Shown here piece by piece: positions 23,313 through 34,000 of a stretch of 64,000 bases of DNA. The notes beneath the pieces are model-generated. The model saw only the letters and a program-made list of their open reading frames with translations, had not been told where the DNA came from and did not search any database. The position numbers and the translations under genes were made by a program. The stretch covers positions 124,001 to 188,000 of the forward strand of contig JACKLF010000003.1 in NCBI GenBank assembly GCA_024236055.1. The letters run 5' to 3'. The stretch is from Alphaproteobacteria bacterium (GTDB lineage: Bacteria; Pseudomonadota; Alphaproteobacteria; Micropepsales; Micropepsaceae). The stretch's first letter is position 1; each line of letters begins with the position of its first letter.

Positions 23313-26300
23313 ATGAAACCTGTGCTTTTCACCCTGTTGGCCTGTACGGCGACCTTTGCCTTTGCCGCCGATTCCCTGACGGCCGCGGCGCCCGCGCCCC
23401 AGACCACCAGTCTCGACACCGCCGGCCTTGACCAGCAGTTCCACGACACGGTCCAGCCCTTTGTCGGCAAGTACTGTGCCGGCTGTCACGGCGGCCCGCG
23501 CCCCACCGCACAGTTCGACCTGAAGGGCTATACCTCGCTGGAACAGGTGCAGGCCGACTTCCCCCGCTGGCAGCTTCTGGCCCACCGGCTGAGCGCCCAT
23601 GAAATGCCGCCCAAGGCGATGCCGCAGCCGCCCCAGGCCGAGATCGACAAGATCATCGCCTTTGTCCATGGCGTGCAGGCCGAAGCGATCAAGGCGCATG
23701 GCGGCGATCCGGGCCTGGTCCTGGCGCGCCGGCTGTCCAATGCCGAATATGACTACACCATCCGCGACCTGACCGGTCAGGATCTGCGGGTCGCGCGCCA
23801 GTTCCCGGTCGATCCGGCCAACCAGGCCGGCTTCGACAATTCCGGCGAGTCGCTGACCATGTCGCCGGCGCTGCTGAACAAGTATCTGCAGGCCGCCCGC
23901 CAGGTGGCCGACACGCTGGTGCTCAAGCCCGACGGCATCGACTTTGCCCCCCATGCCATGCTGGTTGAAACCGACCGCGAGAAGTGGGCGATCCAGAACA
24001 TCATCGGCTTCTATGAAAGCCAGCCGACCGATTTCGCCGATTATTTCCAGGCCGCCTGGCATTACCGCTATCGCGCGAAGCTGGGCCAGCCCAAGGCAAC
24101 GCTGGCCGACATCGCCGCCCAGGAAAAGGTCAGCGCCAAGTATCTGCCCAGGGTCTGGGCCATCCTGCATGACAAGGACACGACCGGGCCGATCGGCACG
24201 CTGCAGGCCAAGTGGAACGCGCTGCCGGCGCCGACCGCGGCCCATCCGGCGGACTGGGAAATGGCCCAGCTTCACGCCGACTGCATGCAGATGCGCGAAT
24301 GGGTGCTCAAGGTGCGCGCCCATACCGCTGTGCAGTTCGCCGCCCCGCATGTGGAAGGCCTGCCCGGCCAGTCGCAGCCGCTGCACAACTGGCGCCTGAA
24401 GGAATATGCCGCCTCCCACCGCCAGAGCGATCCGGCGGCGCTGCGCGCCGACAACGAACCGCAGCCGGCGATGCAGACGGTGCCCAAGTTCCCGCCGCTG
24501 CATGCCGATGCCTCGCCGCGTTGGGCGATCCTGATGGCCAATGCGCGCGCCACCGACAAGGACCTGGTCTATCCGGCCGGCCAGAAGGCGCAGTACCAGG
24601 CCGCCTTCGCCCGTCTTGCCGATGTCTTCCCCGACACCTTCTATGTGCGCGAGCGTGGCCGCTACTGGCCCGACAATTCGGTCGACCAGGGCCGGTTGCT
24701 CAGCGCCGGTTATCACAACAGCGGCGGCTATTACCGCGACGACACGGCGCTGATGCAGCTGGTCCTGGACAAGCAGGACCAGGCGAAGCTCGACAAGCTG
24801 TGGGACGAGTTCGATTTCGTCGCTGGCCAGACCGCCACCACCTGGACCCAGTACTATTTCAACCAGTCCGGCGAAGTGGACGGCAATGGCGATGAATCCG
24901 GTTCGCCCCGGCCCGAGCACAACAAGATCACCGACACCGCGGTGATCATGGGGCTGCGCGACAAGTATCTGGCACGCGCTGCCGCCGACCCCAATGCCAG
25001 CAAGGATGCGCCCGAGGCGATCCGCTACAATTTCGCCCGCATCGATCGCGTGCTGCGCCATGTCGAGGCCGAGCGCAAGGCGGCCGAGCCCAGACAGCTC
25101 CAGTCGCTGCTGGCCTTTGCCGAGCGCGCCTATCGCCGGCCGATGACGGCGGACGAAAAGAAGAACCTGCTGGCCTATTATCAGACGCTGCGCGGCAAGA
25201 GCCAGCTGAGCCATGACGACGCCATGCGCGATTGCGTGGTCTCGGTGCTGATGTCGCCGGACTTCCTCTATCGCTTCGACCTTCAGTCGGTTGCCGACGC
25301 CAAGGCCAAGCCGAAGCCCGGCAAGGCCTATGCGGCGGTGCCGCTGGGCCCCTATCAGCTTGCCAGCCGGCTGAGCTATTTCCTGTGGTCGTCCATGCCC
25401 GACAAGGAACTGCTGGACCACGCCGCCAAGGGCGACCTGTCCGAGCCCAAGGTGATCCTGGCCGAAACCCGCCGCATGCTGAAAGACAAGCGGATGAACG
25501 GGCTGGCCACCGAGTTCACCGGCAACTGGCTGGTCTTCCGCCAGTTCGAGACCAACAATTCGGTCGACCGCCAGCGCTTCCCGACCTTCAATGACGATCT
25601 GCGCGAGGCGATGTTCCAGGAGCCGATCCGCTACATGGATGACGTCATCGCCCGTGACGGCTCGGTGCTGGACCTGGTCTATGGCGATTACACCTTCGTC
25701 AATCCGCCGCTGGCGCAGCATTACGGCATGCCCGCCGTGTCGGGCGGTACCGATCACTGGGTCAAGGTCGATCACGCCACCCAGTATGGCCGCGGCGGCA
25801 TCCTGCCGATGGCCGTGTTCATGACCGCCAATTCGCCCGGCCTGCGCACCAGCCCGGTCAAGCGCGGCAACTGGGTGGTGCAGAAGGTGCTGGGCATCCG
25901 CGTGCCGCCGCCGCCGCCGGTGGTGCCCGAACTGCCCAGCGACGAATCCAAGACCGATGCGCCGATCCGCGAAATGCTGGCCGAGCATCACAAGAACCCC
26001 TTCTGCGCCTCCTGCCATGAGCGCTTCGACTCCTTCGGCCTGGTGTTCGAGGGTTACGGCCCGGTGGGCGAGAAGCGCGCCAAGGACCTGGCCGGCCGGC
26101 CGATCGACGCCTCGGCGGAATTCCCCGGCGGCGTCAACGCGATCGGCGTGGCGGGCCTGAAAAGCTTCATCCGCGACGCGCGCCAGGACAATTTCGTCGA
26201 CAATCTCAGCCGCAAGCTTCTGGCCTTCGCGCTGAACCGCTCGCTGGAAATGTCCGACGACGCGCTGGTGGAAAAGATGAAGGCCAACCTGGCCGCCAAC

Positions 26301-26468
26301 GGCTATCACTTCAGCGCGCTGGTCGAGACCATCGTGCAGAGCCCGCAATTCCTTGAACGGCGCGCGGCAGAGGCCGGGGTGGCGCAGAACGCCCCCCAGC
26401 CGGAACCGGCGCCCAAACCCGAAAAGCCGTCGCCCATGATCAAGGCCAGCTATAGAAAGGCGGAATAG
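23313..26468 (+). CDS. DUF1592/DUF1588/DUF1585 multidomain exported cytochrome-like protein
   Basis: 1051 aa from ATG 23313; signal peptide MKPVLFTLLACTATFAFA. Domains in order: an N-terminal c-type heme site CAGCH (Cys55-His59); DUF1587 (ARRLSNAEYDYTIRDLTG); DUF1595 (FAERAYRRPMTADEKKNLL); DUF1592 (SVLMSPDFLYRFDL, LASRLSYFLWSSMPDKEL); DUF1588 (NSPGLRTSPVKRGNWV and a second CASCH near residue 897); DUF1585 (LLAFALNRSLEMSDDALV). Such proteins are best known from Planctomycetes and Verrucomicrobia and are thought to be periplasmic or surface redox proteins in polymer or sugar breakdown; no reaction is proven. The DUF1552 partner follows after 2 bp. Confidence 0.88.
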   Translation: MKPVLFTLLACTATFAFAADSLTAAAPAPQTTSLDTAGLDQQFHDTVQPFVGKYCAGCHGGPRPTAQFDLKGYTSLEQVQADFPRWQLLAHRLSAHEMPPKAMPQPPQAEIDKIIAFVHGVQAEAIKAHGGDPGLVLARRLSNAEYDYTIRDLTGQDLRVARQFPVDPANQAGFDNSGESLTMSPALLNKYLQAARQVADTLVLKPDGIDFAPHAMLVETDREKWAIQNIIGFYESQPTDFADYFQAAWHYRYRAKLGQPKATLADIAAQEKVSAKYLPRVWAILHDKDTTGPIGTLQAKWNALPAPTAAHPADWEMAQLHADCMQMREWVLKVRAHTAVQFAAPHVEGLPGQSQPLHNWRLKEYAASHRQSDPAALRADNEPQPAMQTVPKFPPLHADASPRWAILMANARATDKDLVYPAGQKAQYQAAFARLADVFPDTFYVRERGRYWPDNSVDQGRLLSAGYHNSGGYYRDDTALMQLVLDKQDQAKLDKLWDEFDFVAGQTATTWTQYYFNQSGEVDGNGDESGSPRPEHNKITDTAVIMGLRDKYLARAAADPNASKDAPEAIRYNFARIDRVLRHVEAERKAAEPRQLQSLLAFAERAYRRPMTADEKKNLLAYYQTLRGKSQLSHDDAMRDCVVSVLMSPDFLYRFDLQSVADAKAKPKPGKAYAAVPLGPYQLASRLSYFLWSSMPDKELLDHAAKGDLSEPKVILAETRRMLKDKRMNGLATEFTGNWLVFRQFETNNSVDRQRFPTFNDDLREAMFQEPIRYMDDVIARDGSVLDLVYGDYTFVNPPLAQHYGMPAVSGGTDHWVKVDHATQYGRGGILPMAVFMTANSPGLRTSPVKRGNWVVQKVLGIRVPPPPPVVPELPSDESKTDAPIREMLAEHHKNPFCASCHERFDSFGLVFEGYGPVGEKRAKDLAGRPIDASAEFPGGVNAIGVAGLKSFIRDARQDNFVDNLSRKLLAFALNRSLEMSDDALVEKMKANLAANGYHFSALVETIVQSPQFLERRAAEAGVAQNAPQPEPAPKPEKPSPMIKASYRKAE

Positions 26469-26470
26469 CC

Positions 26471-27793
26471 ATGACCTCGTCTCCCTTCATCTCCCGCGCC
26501 TTCTCCCGCCGCGCCGTGCTGCGCGGCGCCGGCTGCACCATGGCGCTGCCCTGGCTGGAATCGGTCAGCGCGATGGCCGACACGCCCACCGCGGGCGACT
26601 TCCCCAAGCGCTTCGCGGTGATGTTCCTGGGCTGCGGCATCAACGAGGACCATTGGAGCGCCACCGGCCAGGGCGCGGACATGAAGCTGTCCAAGACCCT
26701 GATGCCGCTGGATCCGCTCAAGCAGAAGATCAACGTGATCGACGGCCTGTATGTGAAGACCCTGACCAATGAGGGCATTCATCCGGGCCAGACCGGCAGC
26801 CTGCTGTCGGGCATGCCGATCACCAAGGGCGCCATCATCCATTCGGGCGTCAGCGTCGATCAGGTGATCGCCTCGCATGTCGGCCAGGATTCGCCCCAGA
26901 CCTCGCTGGTGCTGGCCTGCGAACAGCCCATGACCGGCTATCACGAGACCAATTTCTCGCTGGCCTACAGCTCGCATTTGTCCTGGCAGACGCCCGATTC
27001 CCCGGTGCCGGTGGAAGTCTATCCGGCGCTGGCCTGGGACAGCCTGTTCGACAATCGCGGCAGCCTGCTGAACCTGTCGGTGCTGGACCGGGTGAAGGAC
27101 CGCGCCAAGACGCTGTCGACCAAGATCAGCGCCTCGGACCGGGCCAAGATGGACGAGTATCTCACCAGCGTGCGCGAGGTGGAAAAGCGCGTCGAAGTGA
27201 TGCGCAAGGGCATGAACGACGCCCAGGACAAGGCCGGAAGCCGCCCGGTGGCGACGATGGACCGGCCGGCCAGCGGCCTGCCCGAGGATCTGCGCGATCA
27301 CGCCAAGCTGATGTGCGATATCATCGCCATCGCCTTCCAGACCAACAAGACCAAGGTGGCCTCGCTGATCATCAGCCGCGACCTGTCGGCGATGTATTAT
27401 CCCTTCCTGGGGGTGAAGGCCGGCCACCACGCCGCCTCGCACGCCAACAACAATGACGACTATGAGAAGATTTCACGCTTCCATGTCGAGCAGTTCGCCT
27501 ATCTGGCCTCCAGGCTGGATTCCATGAAGGAAGGCGATGGCACGGTGCTGGACCATTCCTGCCTGATGTTCCTGTCGAACATGTGGATCGGCCGCAAGCA
27601 CGACAATTTCCGCCTGCCGCTGGTGCTGGCGGGCGGTCTGGGCGGCACGCTTCAGACCGGGCGCACCCTCGACTACCTCAAGGAGAGCGAGGACAAGCGC
27701 AAGATGTGCAGCCTCTACCTGTCGCTGATGGACCGGTACGGCATCAAGCAGGATGCGTTCGGCGACGCCACCGAGCGGCTGGAGCGGATCTGA
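26471..27793 (+). CDS. DUF1552 family exported protein
   Basis: 440 aa. Twin-arginine-like signal SRRAVLRGAGCTMALPWLES. The core has KRFAVMFLGCGINEDHW, HPGQTGSLLSG and the late LVLAGGLGGTLQTGRTLDY, an alkaline-phosphatase/sulfatase-like superfamily layout related to DUF1501. It is almost always encoded next to DUF1592 proteins, here 2 bp after one, so the two probably form one periplasmic system. Function unknown. Confidence 0.85.
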   Translation: MTSSPFISRAFSRRAVLRGAGCTMALPWLESVSAMADTPTAGDFPKRFAVMFLGCGINEDHWSATGQGADMKLSKTLMPLDPLKQKINVIDGLYVKTLTNEGIHPGQTGSLLSGMPITKGAIIHSGVSVDQVIASHVGQDSPQTSLVLACEQPMTGYHETNFSLAYSSHLSWQTPDSPVPVEVYPALAWDSLFDNRGSLLNLSVLDRVKDRAKTLSTKISASDRAKMDEYLTSVREVEKRVEVMRKGMNDAQDKAGSRPVATMDRPASGLPEDLRDHAKLMCDIIAIAFQTNKTKVASLIISRDLSAMYYPFLGVKAGHHAASHANNNDDYEKISRFHVEQFAYLASRLDSMKEGDGTVLDHSCLMFLSNMWIGRKHDNFRLPLVLAGGLGGTLQTGRTLDYLKESEDKRKMCSLYLSLMDRYGIKQDAFGDATERLERI

Positions 27794-27799
27794 CGCCTT

Positions 27800-28156
27800 C
27801 TAGCGGCCGCTGTTTGCCGGCGCCGCCGACATGTAGCGGTAGCTGATCTGACCATTGCTGGTTGTGCCGGCGGTGCTGGCGGTCGGCTGGATGATCTGCA
27901 CGATATTGCCGTTGCCCGACAGGTCGGGGCCGGAGCCCACGCCGCCGCCAAACCCGAAATCGCCGCCCAGGTCGCTGTCGTTCAGCACCACCGCATCTGT
28001 CGGCTGGTCGGCGCCGGACAGGTCGATGATCTGGGTTTCATCCGCGGCCACGGCCGCGGTGGCGAATGCAAGCTGGAACGCCGCCGCAAGGATCAGCGTC
28101 CTGGGGGCCTGCTTCAAAGAGGCCAGTCTTGAAGGGGGAAGGGCGCAAGTCTTCAC
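27800..28156 (-). CDS. small exported Gly/Asp-rich protein of unknown function
   Basis: 118 aa from GTG 28156, selected because GAGGAG lies seven bases upstream. The signal peptide contains TLILAAAFQLAFATAAVAA. The mature 80 residues contain TQIIDLSGADQPTDAVVLND, a glycine-rich stretch GGDFGFGGGVGSG, and IVQIIQPTASTAGTT. IIDLSG and the later DLSGNGNIVQII are an imperfect internal repeat. No known domain. It is divergent from the hybrid kinase and convergent with DUF1552. Confidence 0.55.
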   Translation of the reverse strand: MKTCALPPSRLASLKQAPRTLILAAAFQLAFATAAVAADETQIIDLSGADQPTDAVVLNDSDLGGDFGFGGGVGSGPDLSGNGNIVQIIQPTASTAGTTSNGQISYRYMSAAPANSGR

Positions 28157-28479
28157 CGCAATACTCCTCAGTCTGTCTGACGGGTCCGCGATGGCGGAAC
28201 CCTGTCTGACGGGCCGGGGGGCATCCGACGCGCATGCCGTAAGTTTAGGCAGGTGCCGCGCCGCAGCGAAGTGCTTTCCTGTTTGTTGGTTAAGAGCGGC
28301 GCGCATGCGCCGCGCATGCCGCACAGCGGCGGCATGTGCGCGCTCACATTCGCTTCATGTTCCGGACATGCGCTGTCGGCGCGCCATGGTGCGGACCCAC
28401 ATGGCCATTATGCGTTTACCCGCTGGAATCGCGGTGCTAGCGTCGAAACAGGCATCAATCACCCAACCGGGGGGCGGTC
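28157..28479. other. divergent promoter region, GC palindromes, no gene
   Basis: 323 bp between the small exported protein and the hybrid kinase. CATGCCGC (28315-28322) and GCGGCATG (28329-28336) form a hairpin within a run of GCGCATGC-like words. No terminator U-run follows. Could be an operator region or a transcript leader. Confidence 0.35.
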
Positions 28480-30135
28480 ATGGGGGGTTCACCGCGGCGG
28501 AGTGCGTCTTTGCCCCGCGGAACAGGAGCGAAAAAGGACGTTCTGCACGTTCTGGACGGCGCCGCGCGCGCCGTGCGGTTCAGCCGCGAACTCCTCTATT
28601 CGGCGATGGAAAACGTCGATCACGGGGTGAATGTGATCGATGCGGATCTGCGGCTGGTGGCCTGGAATTCGCGCTTTGCCGAACTGTTCCGCTTTCCGCC
28701 GAACTTCCTGCGCGTTGGCCTGCCGGTCGCGGATCTGATCCGTTTCCTGGCGCCGCCCGACATCAACGAGGCCGATCTGGCGGCCCTTGTGGAAAGGCGT
28801 CTTGAGCCCATCCGCCGCGCCCAATCCTATGTGGTCGAACGCGAATTCGCCGATGGAACGGTGGTCAAGGTCGTCGCCACGCCGATGTCCAACGGCCGCT
28901 ATGTGATGACCTATAGCGACATCACCGAGCAGCACACCGCCACGCGCGCGCTGACCCAGGCCAACGAGCAGATGGAGGAGCGCCTGGCGTCAAGCCGGCG
29001 CGAACTGTCCCAGGCCATCGACGAACTGGCCGCGGCGCGGGACTATGCCGAACGCGCCGCGCTGTCCCAGGCCCGCTTTCTTGCGGCCGCCAGCCACGAT
29101 CTGCTGCAGCCGCTGCAGGCTGCGCGCCTGTTCGTCGCCACGGCCGCCGAATCGGCGCTGGACAAGCCGGCGCACGGTCTTCTGGTCAATGCCGAAGCCG
29201 CCATCGCCACCGCCGACCGCATGATGCGCGCGCTGCTCAACCTGTCCCGCTATGAGGTGCGCGGCAAAAGCCCGACCGGCAGCCCGGTCGATGTCGGGGC
29301 GATGCTGTCGGACCTGGAGCGCCAGTTGACGCCCATGGCACAGGCCAAGGGACTGACATTGCGGGTGGTGCCCACGGCGCGGTTTGCCCTGTCGGACCGC
29401 GATCTGCTGCGCTCTGTGCTGCAGAACATGCTGGTCAATGCGATTCGCTACACGACAAAAGGCGGCGTTCTGATCGGCTGCCGCAGCGATCCCATGGGCC
29501 TGCGCATCGAGGTGTGGGACAGCGGACCGGGTATCGCCAGCGAGGATCTGGACCGCGTCTTTCAGGAGTTTTCCCGCCTGGATACCGACACCCAGGGACG
29601 CACCGGCGCCGGGCTTGGCCTGTCGATCGCCGAACGCATCTGCAATCTTTTGGGCCATCGCCTGGCGGTTCGTTCCCAGCCGGGGGTGGGCAGCATATTT
29701 TCGGTGGCGCTGGCCCCGGCGCGCGCGGTGGCGCCGGTGCGGGCCGCCGGCACCTATGGAAGCCTGCCCCAGGGCTTTCGCATCCTGTGCGTCGACAATG
29801 ATCCCAGCGTGCGCGCCGGCCTGGCGGCGATCTTCACCCAATGGGGCGCCGAGGTTATTACCGCCACCACCATGGGTGAGGCCTGTGCGCTCAGCGGGCC
29901 CTGGGATGCGATCATCAGCGATTACGAGCTGGCCGAAGATGGCAATGGGCTGGATCTGATCGAGGTTCTGTTCGACAGCGCGCCCATGCACGCCCTGCTG
30001 GCGGCGGCTCCCAGCGATGCGGCGATGGAACGGGCTGCCGCGCTTGGCATCGAGGTGATCCGCAAGCCGGCTGCGCCGACGGTGCTCCGTGCCTTCCTGT
30101 CGCGGGCCGTGCGGGCCGCGCCGGCCGCGCGCTAG
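28480..30135 (+). CDS. PAS-containing hybrid sensor histidine kinase
   Basis: 551 aa, no transmembrane segment, so a cytoplasmic sensor. PAS-like domain at ~40-150 (GVNVIDADLRLVAWNSRFAE); coiled coil at ~155-205; HisKA with the phospho-His in FLAAASHDLLQPLQAARLF; HATPase with N box NMLVNAIRYTT, DSGPGIA and GAGLGLSIAERICNLLGH; C-terminal receiver FRILCVDNDPSVRAGLAAIF with acceptor Asp in AIISDYELAEDGNGLDL. The receiver's conserved Lys appears in VIRKPAAP. The LuxR-type regulator is encoded convergently, sharing the four bases CTAG for both stop codons, and is the likely output partner. Confidence 0.88.
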   Translation: MGGSPRRSASLPRGTGAKKDVLHVLDGAARAVRFSRELLYSAMENVDHGVNVIDADLRLVAWNSRFAELFRFPPNFLRVGLPVADLIRFLAPPDINEADLAALVERRLEPIRRAQSYVVEREFADGTVVKVVATPMSNGRYVMTYSDITEQHTATRALTQANEQMEERLASSRRELSQAIDELAAARDYAERAALSQARFLAAASHDLLQPLQAARLFVATAAESALDKPAHGLLVNAEAAIATADRMMRALLNLSRYEVRGKSPTGSPVDVGAMLSDLERQLTPMAQAKGLTLRVVPTARFALSDRDLLRSVLQNMLVNAIRYTTKGGVLIGCRSDPMGLRIEVWDSGPGIASEDLDRVFQEFSRLDTDTQGRTGAGLGLSIAERICNLLGHRLAVRSQPGVGSIFSVALAPARAVAPVRAAGTYGSLPQGFRILCVDNDPSVRAGLAAIFTQWGAEVITATTMGEACALSGPWDAIISDYELAEDGNGLDLIEVLFDSAPMHALLAAAPSDAAMERAAALGIEVIRKPAAPTVLRAFLSRAVRAAPAAR

Positions 30136-30761
30136 ACCACCTGGTCTTCGGTGAACATCTGCCGCGCCAGGATCAGCGCTTCGGTGCGGCTGCTTACACC
30201 CAGCCGCTTGTACATCGCGGTGACATAGGCCTTTACGGTGTTCTCGGTGACGCCCATCTGGAACGCGATCTGCTTGTTGCGCAGGCCCTGGCACAGGCCC
30301 ATCAGGATGCGCAACTGCGCCGGTGAAAGTGAAGCGATCAGCCGGGCATTTTCGTTCTCGTTCGCCGGGTCCTCGGACGGCGGCGTCCAGGGCTCGCCCC
30401 GCATCACCGCGTGCAGAGCGGCGGCGATGTCTTCGCGGCTGGAACATTTGGGAATATAGCCGGCCGCGCCGAAGGCCATGGCCTGCTGAACCGTGGCGTC
30501 GCCGGTATTGGTCGACACGATCACCGTGGGAATGTGCGCGTAATCGCTGCGCATCTGCATCAGCCCGGTGAAGCCTTCGCTGTCGGGCAGGCGCATGTCC
30601 AGGGTGATCAGCGCGACATCGTCATTGTCTTTCAGCACCTGGCTGGCATCGGCCAGGGTCTCGGCTTCAGCGATTCGCATCTGCGGAAATTCACTGCGAA
30701 CGACCTGGCGCAGGGCCTGCCGATAGAGGGGGTGATCGTCAACGATCAGCGCCAGGTTCAT
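30132..30761 (-). CDS. LuxR/NarL-type response regulator
   Basis: 209 aa. Receiver domain: acidic pair in LALIVDDHPLYRQALRQ, acceptor Asp in ALITLDMRLPDSEG, Lys in AAGYIPKCSS. The LuxR-type HTH has LSPAQLRILMGLCQGLRNKQ and TENTVKAYVTAMYKRLGVSS. It binds DNA when phosphorylated, probably by the convergent hybrid kinase. Its start faces the TonB receptor gene across 253 bp, which makes that receptor a likely target. Confidence 0.88.
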   Translation of the reverse strand: MNLALIVDDHPLYRQALRQVVRSEFPQMRIAEAETLADASQVLKDNDDVALITLDMRLPDSEGFTGLMQMRSDYAHIPTVIVSTNTGDATVQQAMAFGAAGYIPKCSSREDIAAALHAVMRGEPWTPPSEDPANENENARLIASLSPAQLRILMGLCQGLRNKQIAFQMGVTENTVKAYVTAMYKRLGVSSRTEALILARQMFTEDQVV

Positions 30762-31014
30762 TTTTGCTCGGCTCCATCAAGCAAAAGAGGCTTCAACGAA
30801 AGTCAATTGTGCCCGCTTCGACCGGATTTGCCAACGCATTTACACCCGAAAGTATATGGGGTGACGAATTTTGGTGTGTCCAATGGGCATCACTGCGGAG
30901 CAACACGGACCACTACATACCAAAGTCTATATAGGTTCGGGTGGTCTTGGGATGCGAGTTTCCCCGCCAAGCTGGACCAAACCAGTACAACATCCTTTAG
31001 GGGGGAGTTCCTAA

Positions 31015-34000
31015 ATGAATTACGGATTGACGACGACTCGCGCGCGCCTTGCTGGCGGCGTGGCCATGCTGGCGCTGAGCGCCGGCGCTGCAATGGCCCA
31101 GGGAACTGGTGTCGAGCAGGTCGTTGTGTCTTCGACCCGTCTGCAGCAGGCCGGCTTCAATGCGCCGACCCCGACGACGGTGATGAGCACGGCGGACCTG
31201 GAAAAGCAGGCCCAGCCGAACATCTTCGAAGCTGTGACCCAGCTGCCGGCCCTGGAAGGCTCTTCGGGCGTCACCTACAACACCGGTTCGACCACCACCG
31301 GCCTGCAGGGCCTGTCGTCGCTGAACCTGCGCGGTCTGGGCATTATCCGCACCCTGACCCTGATCGACGGCCAGCGCGTCGTGCCCGCCAACCCGAACGG
31401 CGCGGTCGACGTCTCGCAGATGCCGCAGCTCCTGATCCAGCGCGTCGACGTTGTGACGGGCGGCGCCTCCGCCTCCTGGGGTTCTGACGCCGTCGCCGGT
31501 GTCGTGAACTTCGTCACCGACAAGCGCTTCGAAGGCTTCAAGTTCAACGCCTCGGCCGGCATGTCGACCTACTCCGACAAGGGCACCGCCGTGATCCAGG
31601 CGGCTGCCGGTACGTCCTTCCTGGGCGGCCGCGGCCACTTCGAAATCGCCGGCGAATTCCAGCATGCCGACGGCGTCGAGCCGCGCCTGCCGGTTGCCTA
31701 CAATCAGTTTAATACCCGCATCTATCCGGGCGGACGCGAGTTCTTCTCGCAGTACGGCACCGCCAGCTACTCGCTGTCTAGCACCGGTTCGGGCCTTTCG
31801 GGCACGCCCGCCGGCTATACCGGTCCGCGCTATGTCTACGCGAACCTCGAGCAGAACGTTAACAACTACCCCTATGGCATGGTGAACTCCGGTCCCAAGC
31901 AGGGCACCATCTTCGGCGCCAACGGCCAGGCCGCGCAGTTCGATTATGCCGGCGGCTGTACCCCGAACTATGACGGCAGGTTCAACCGTGGTGGCTCGGT
32001 CAGCGGTGCGATCGGTTCGACCTGCTTCGGCACCGCGGCCGATCCGGGCGACCAGACCGCGCGTCAGTTCACCCACTCGCTGATCGACCCGATCACCCGT
32101 GGCAATGTCTATGCCCGTCTGTCCTACGACCTGACCGACAACACCGAGATCTTCGCCACGATCAACGTTTCGAACGTGCGGACCTCGAACATCCCGGCCC
32201 AGGGCAACTCCAACAAGGGCAATATCGGCATCAAGTGCGATAACGCCTTCCTGCCCCAGACCGGCCTGTTCGGCATCGGCCTGACCTACCAGGAGAACAT
32301 CAACGCCTGTAACGCGGCCTACGCCAACGCCAACTACAACGCCATCACCGCGCCCAGCGCCACCAACCCGACCGGCGGCGCCGGCGGCCCGGTGCAGGGC
32401 TTCTCCATCACCACCCTGAACGGCAACATGAACCTGGACCAGGTTCTGCACATCCAGCGCGACATGCGCCGGTATGTGGTTGGCGGCAATGGCGCCTTCA
32501 ACCTGTTCGACACCGACTTCACCTGGGACACCTACTTCCAGCATGGTGAGAACGACGCGGCCATCCACATCTGGAACATGCCGCTGAAGAACCGCTTCAA
32601 CCTGGCGATGGACTCGATCCAGCTGGCCAACGGCGACATCGTCTGCCGCAGCCCCACCGCCCGGGCGAATGGTTGCGTGCCGTTCAACCCCTTCACCACC
32701 TCGATGCCGAACCCCGGCGCGATCGCCTATATCGACAACCAGGCGAACGGCGCCAAGAAGGGCGGCCCGGAAATGCGCCAGTTCATGCGCCAGGAAGCCT
32801 TTGGCCTGAACTTCAACACCAGCCCGATCAAGAACTGGGCCGGCGACATCTCGGTGGCCTTCGGTATCGACTATCGCGAGGAAGCCTTCGCCCAGACGGC
32901 CGATCCGTATGCCGGCGGCATCACCGCCAGCACCCCGGCCACGGCGATCTATCCGTGTACCGATCCGTCGATCGACTGCCAGGCCTCTGGCGGCGCCTCG
33001 GGTCACGTCAATCCGGGCAACTGGAACGCCGGCAACTACACCTCCGGCGGCGGCAACTACCACGTCAGCGAAATCTATGCCGAGTTCGGCATTCCGCTGC
33101 TGGACAATGCCGACTGGGGCAAGATGGACCTGGACGTCGCGGGCCGCTTCGAGCGGTACTCGACCGCCGGCGACATCGTGGCCTGGAAGGTGGGTCTGAC
33201 CTGGGATACGCCCATCCCCGGCGTGCGCCTGCGTACCCTGCAGTCGCGCGACGTGCGTGCGCCCAACCTGGCCGACCTGTACCTGCCGCGCCAGACCCTC
33301 AATGGCGGCTTCTGCAACAAGTTCGCCGACCCGAACTGTACCTCGACCCAGGTCATGGGCCAGACCAACGCCGGCAACCCGCTGCTGTCGCCTGAAAAGG
33401 GTACCACGACGCAGATCGGCCTGGTGTATCAGCCCGACTGGCTGCCTGGCTTCCAGGCGTCGTTCGACTACTACCGCATCATGGTCAAGGGCATCATCGC
33501 CGGTTCGGGCGTGCAGCAGGTCGAAGACCTCTGCTACCAGGGCATCACGGCCTACTGCTCGCAGCGGTTCATCCAGACCGCCAACGGCCAGCCGCAGACC
33601 GCGGCCAATCCGGGCACGGCAGGCTCGGCAAATGCGGTGCTGTCGATCACCTCGGTTCCGTTCAACTCGGCGGGCCTGCTGACGGACGGCTTCGACATCG
33701 AAGCCAGCTATCAGTTCGACCTGATCGACTGGGACGTGCCGGGCGACTTCACCCTGCGTCTGTTGGCCAACCACACGATGAAGTTCATCTCCGACCCGCT
33801 GCAGGCTGGCCAGTACGCCACCGAAAGCGCCGGCGTGCTGGGCGGCGGCTTCAACAGCGCCACCTACAGCCAGACCACCGGCAACGTCCTGACCTGGAAG
33901 GTCACCGGCCAGCAGAGCTGGCAGGGTGACACGATCGGCCTGACGGTGACGGAACGCTGGTTCGCCGATGGCGTGATGCGCGGCAAGTGGCTGTCCAAGG

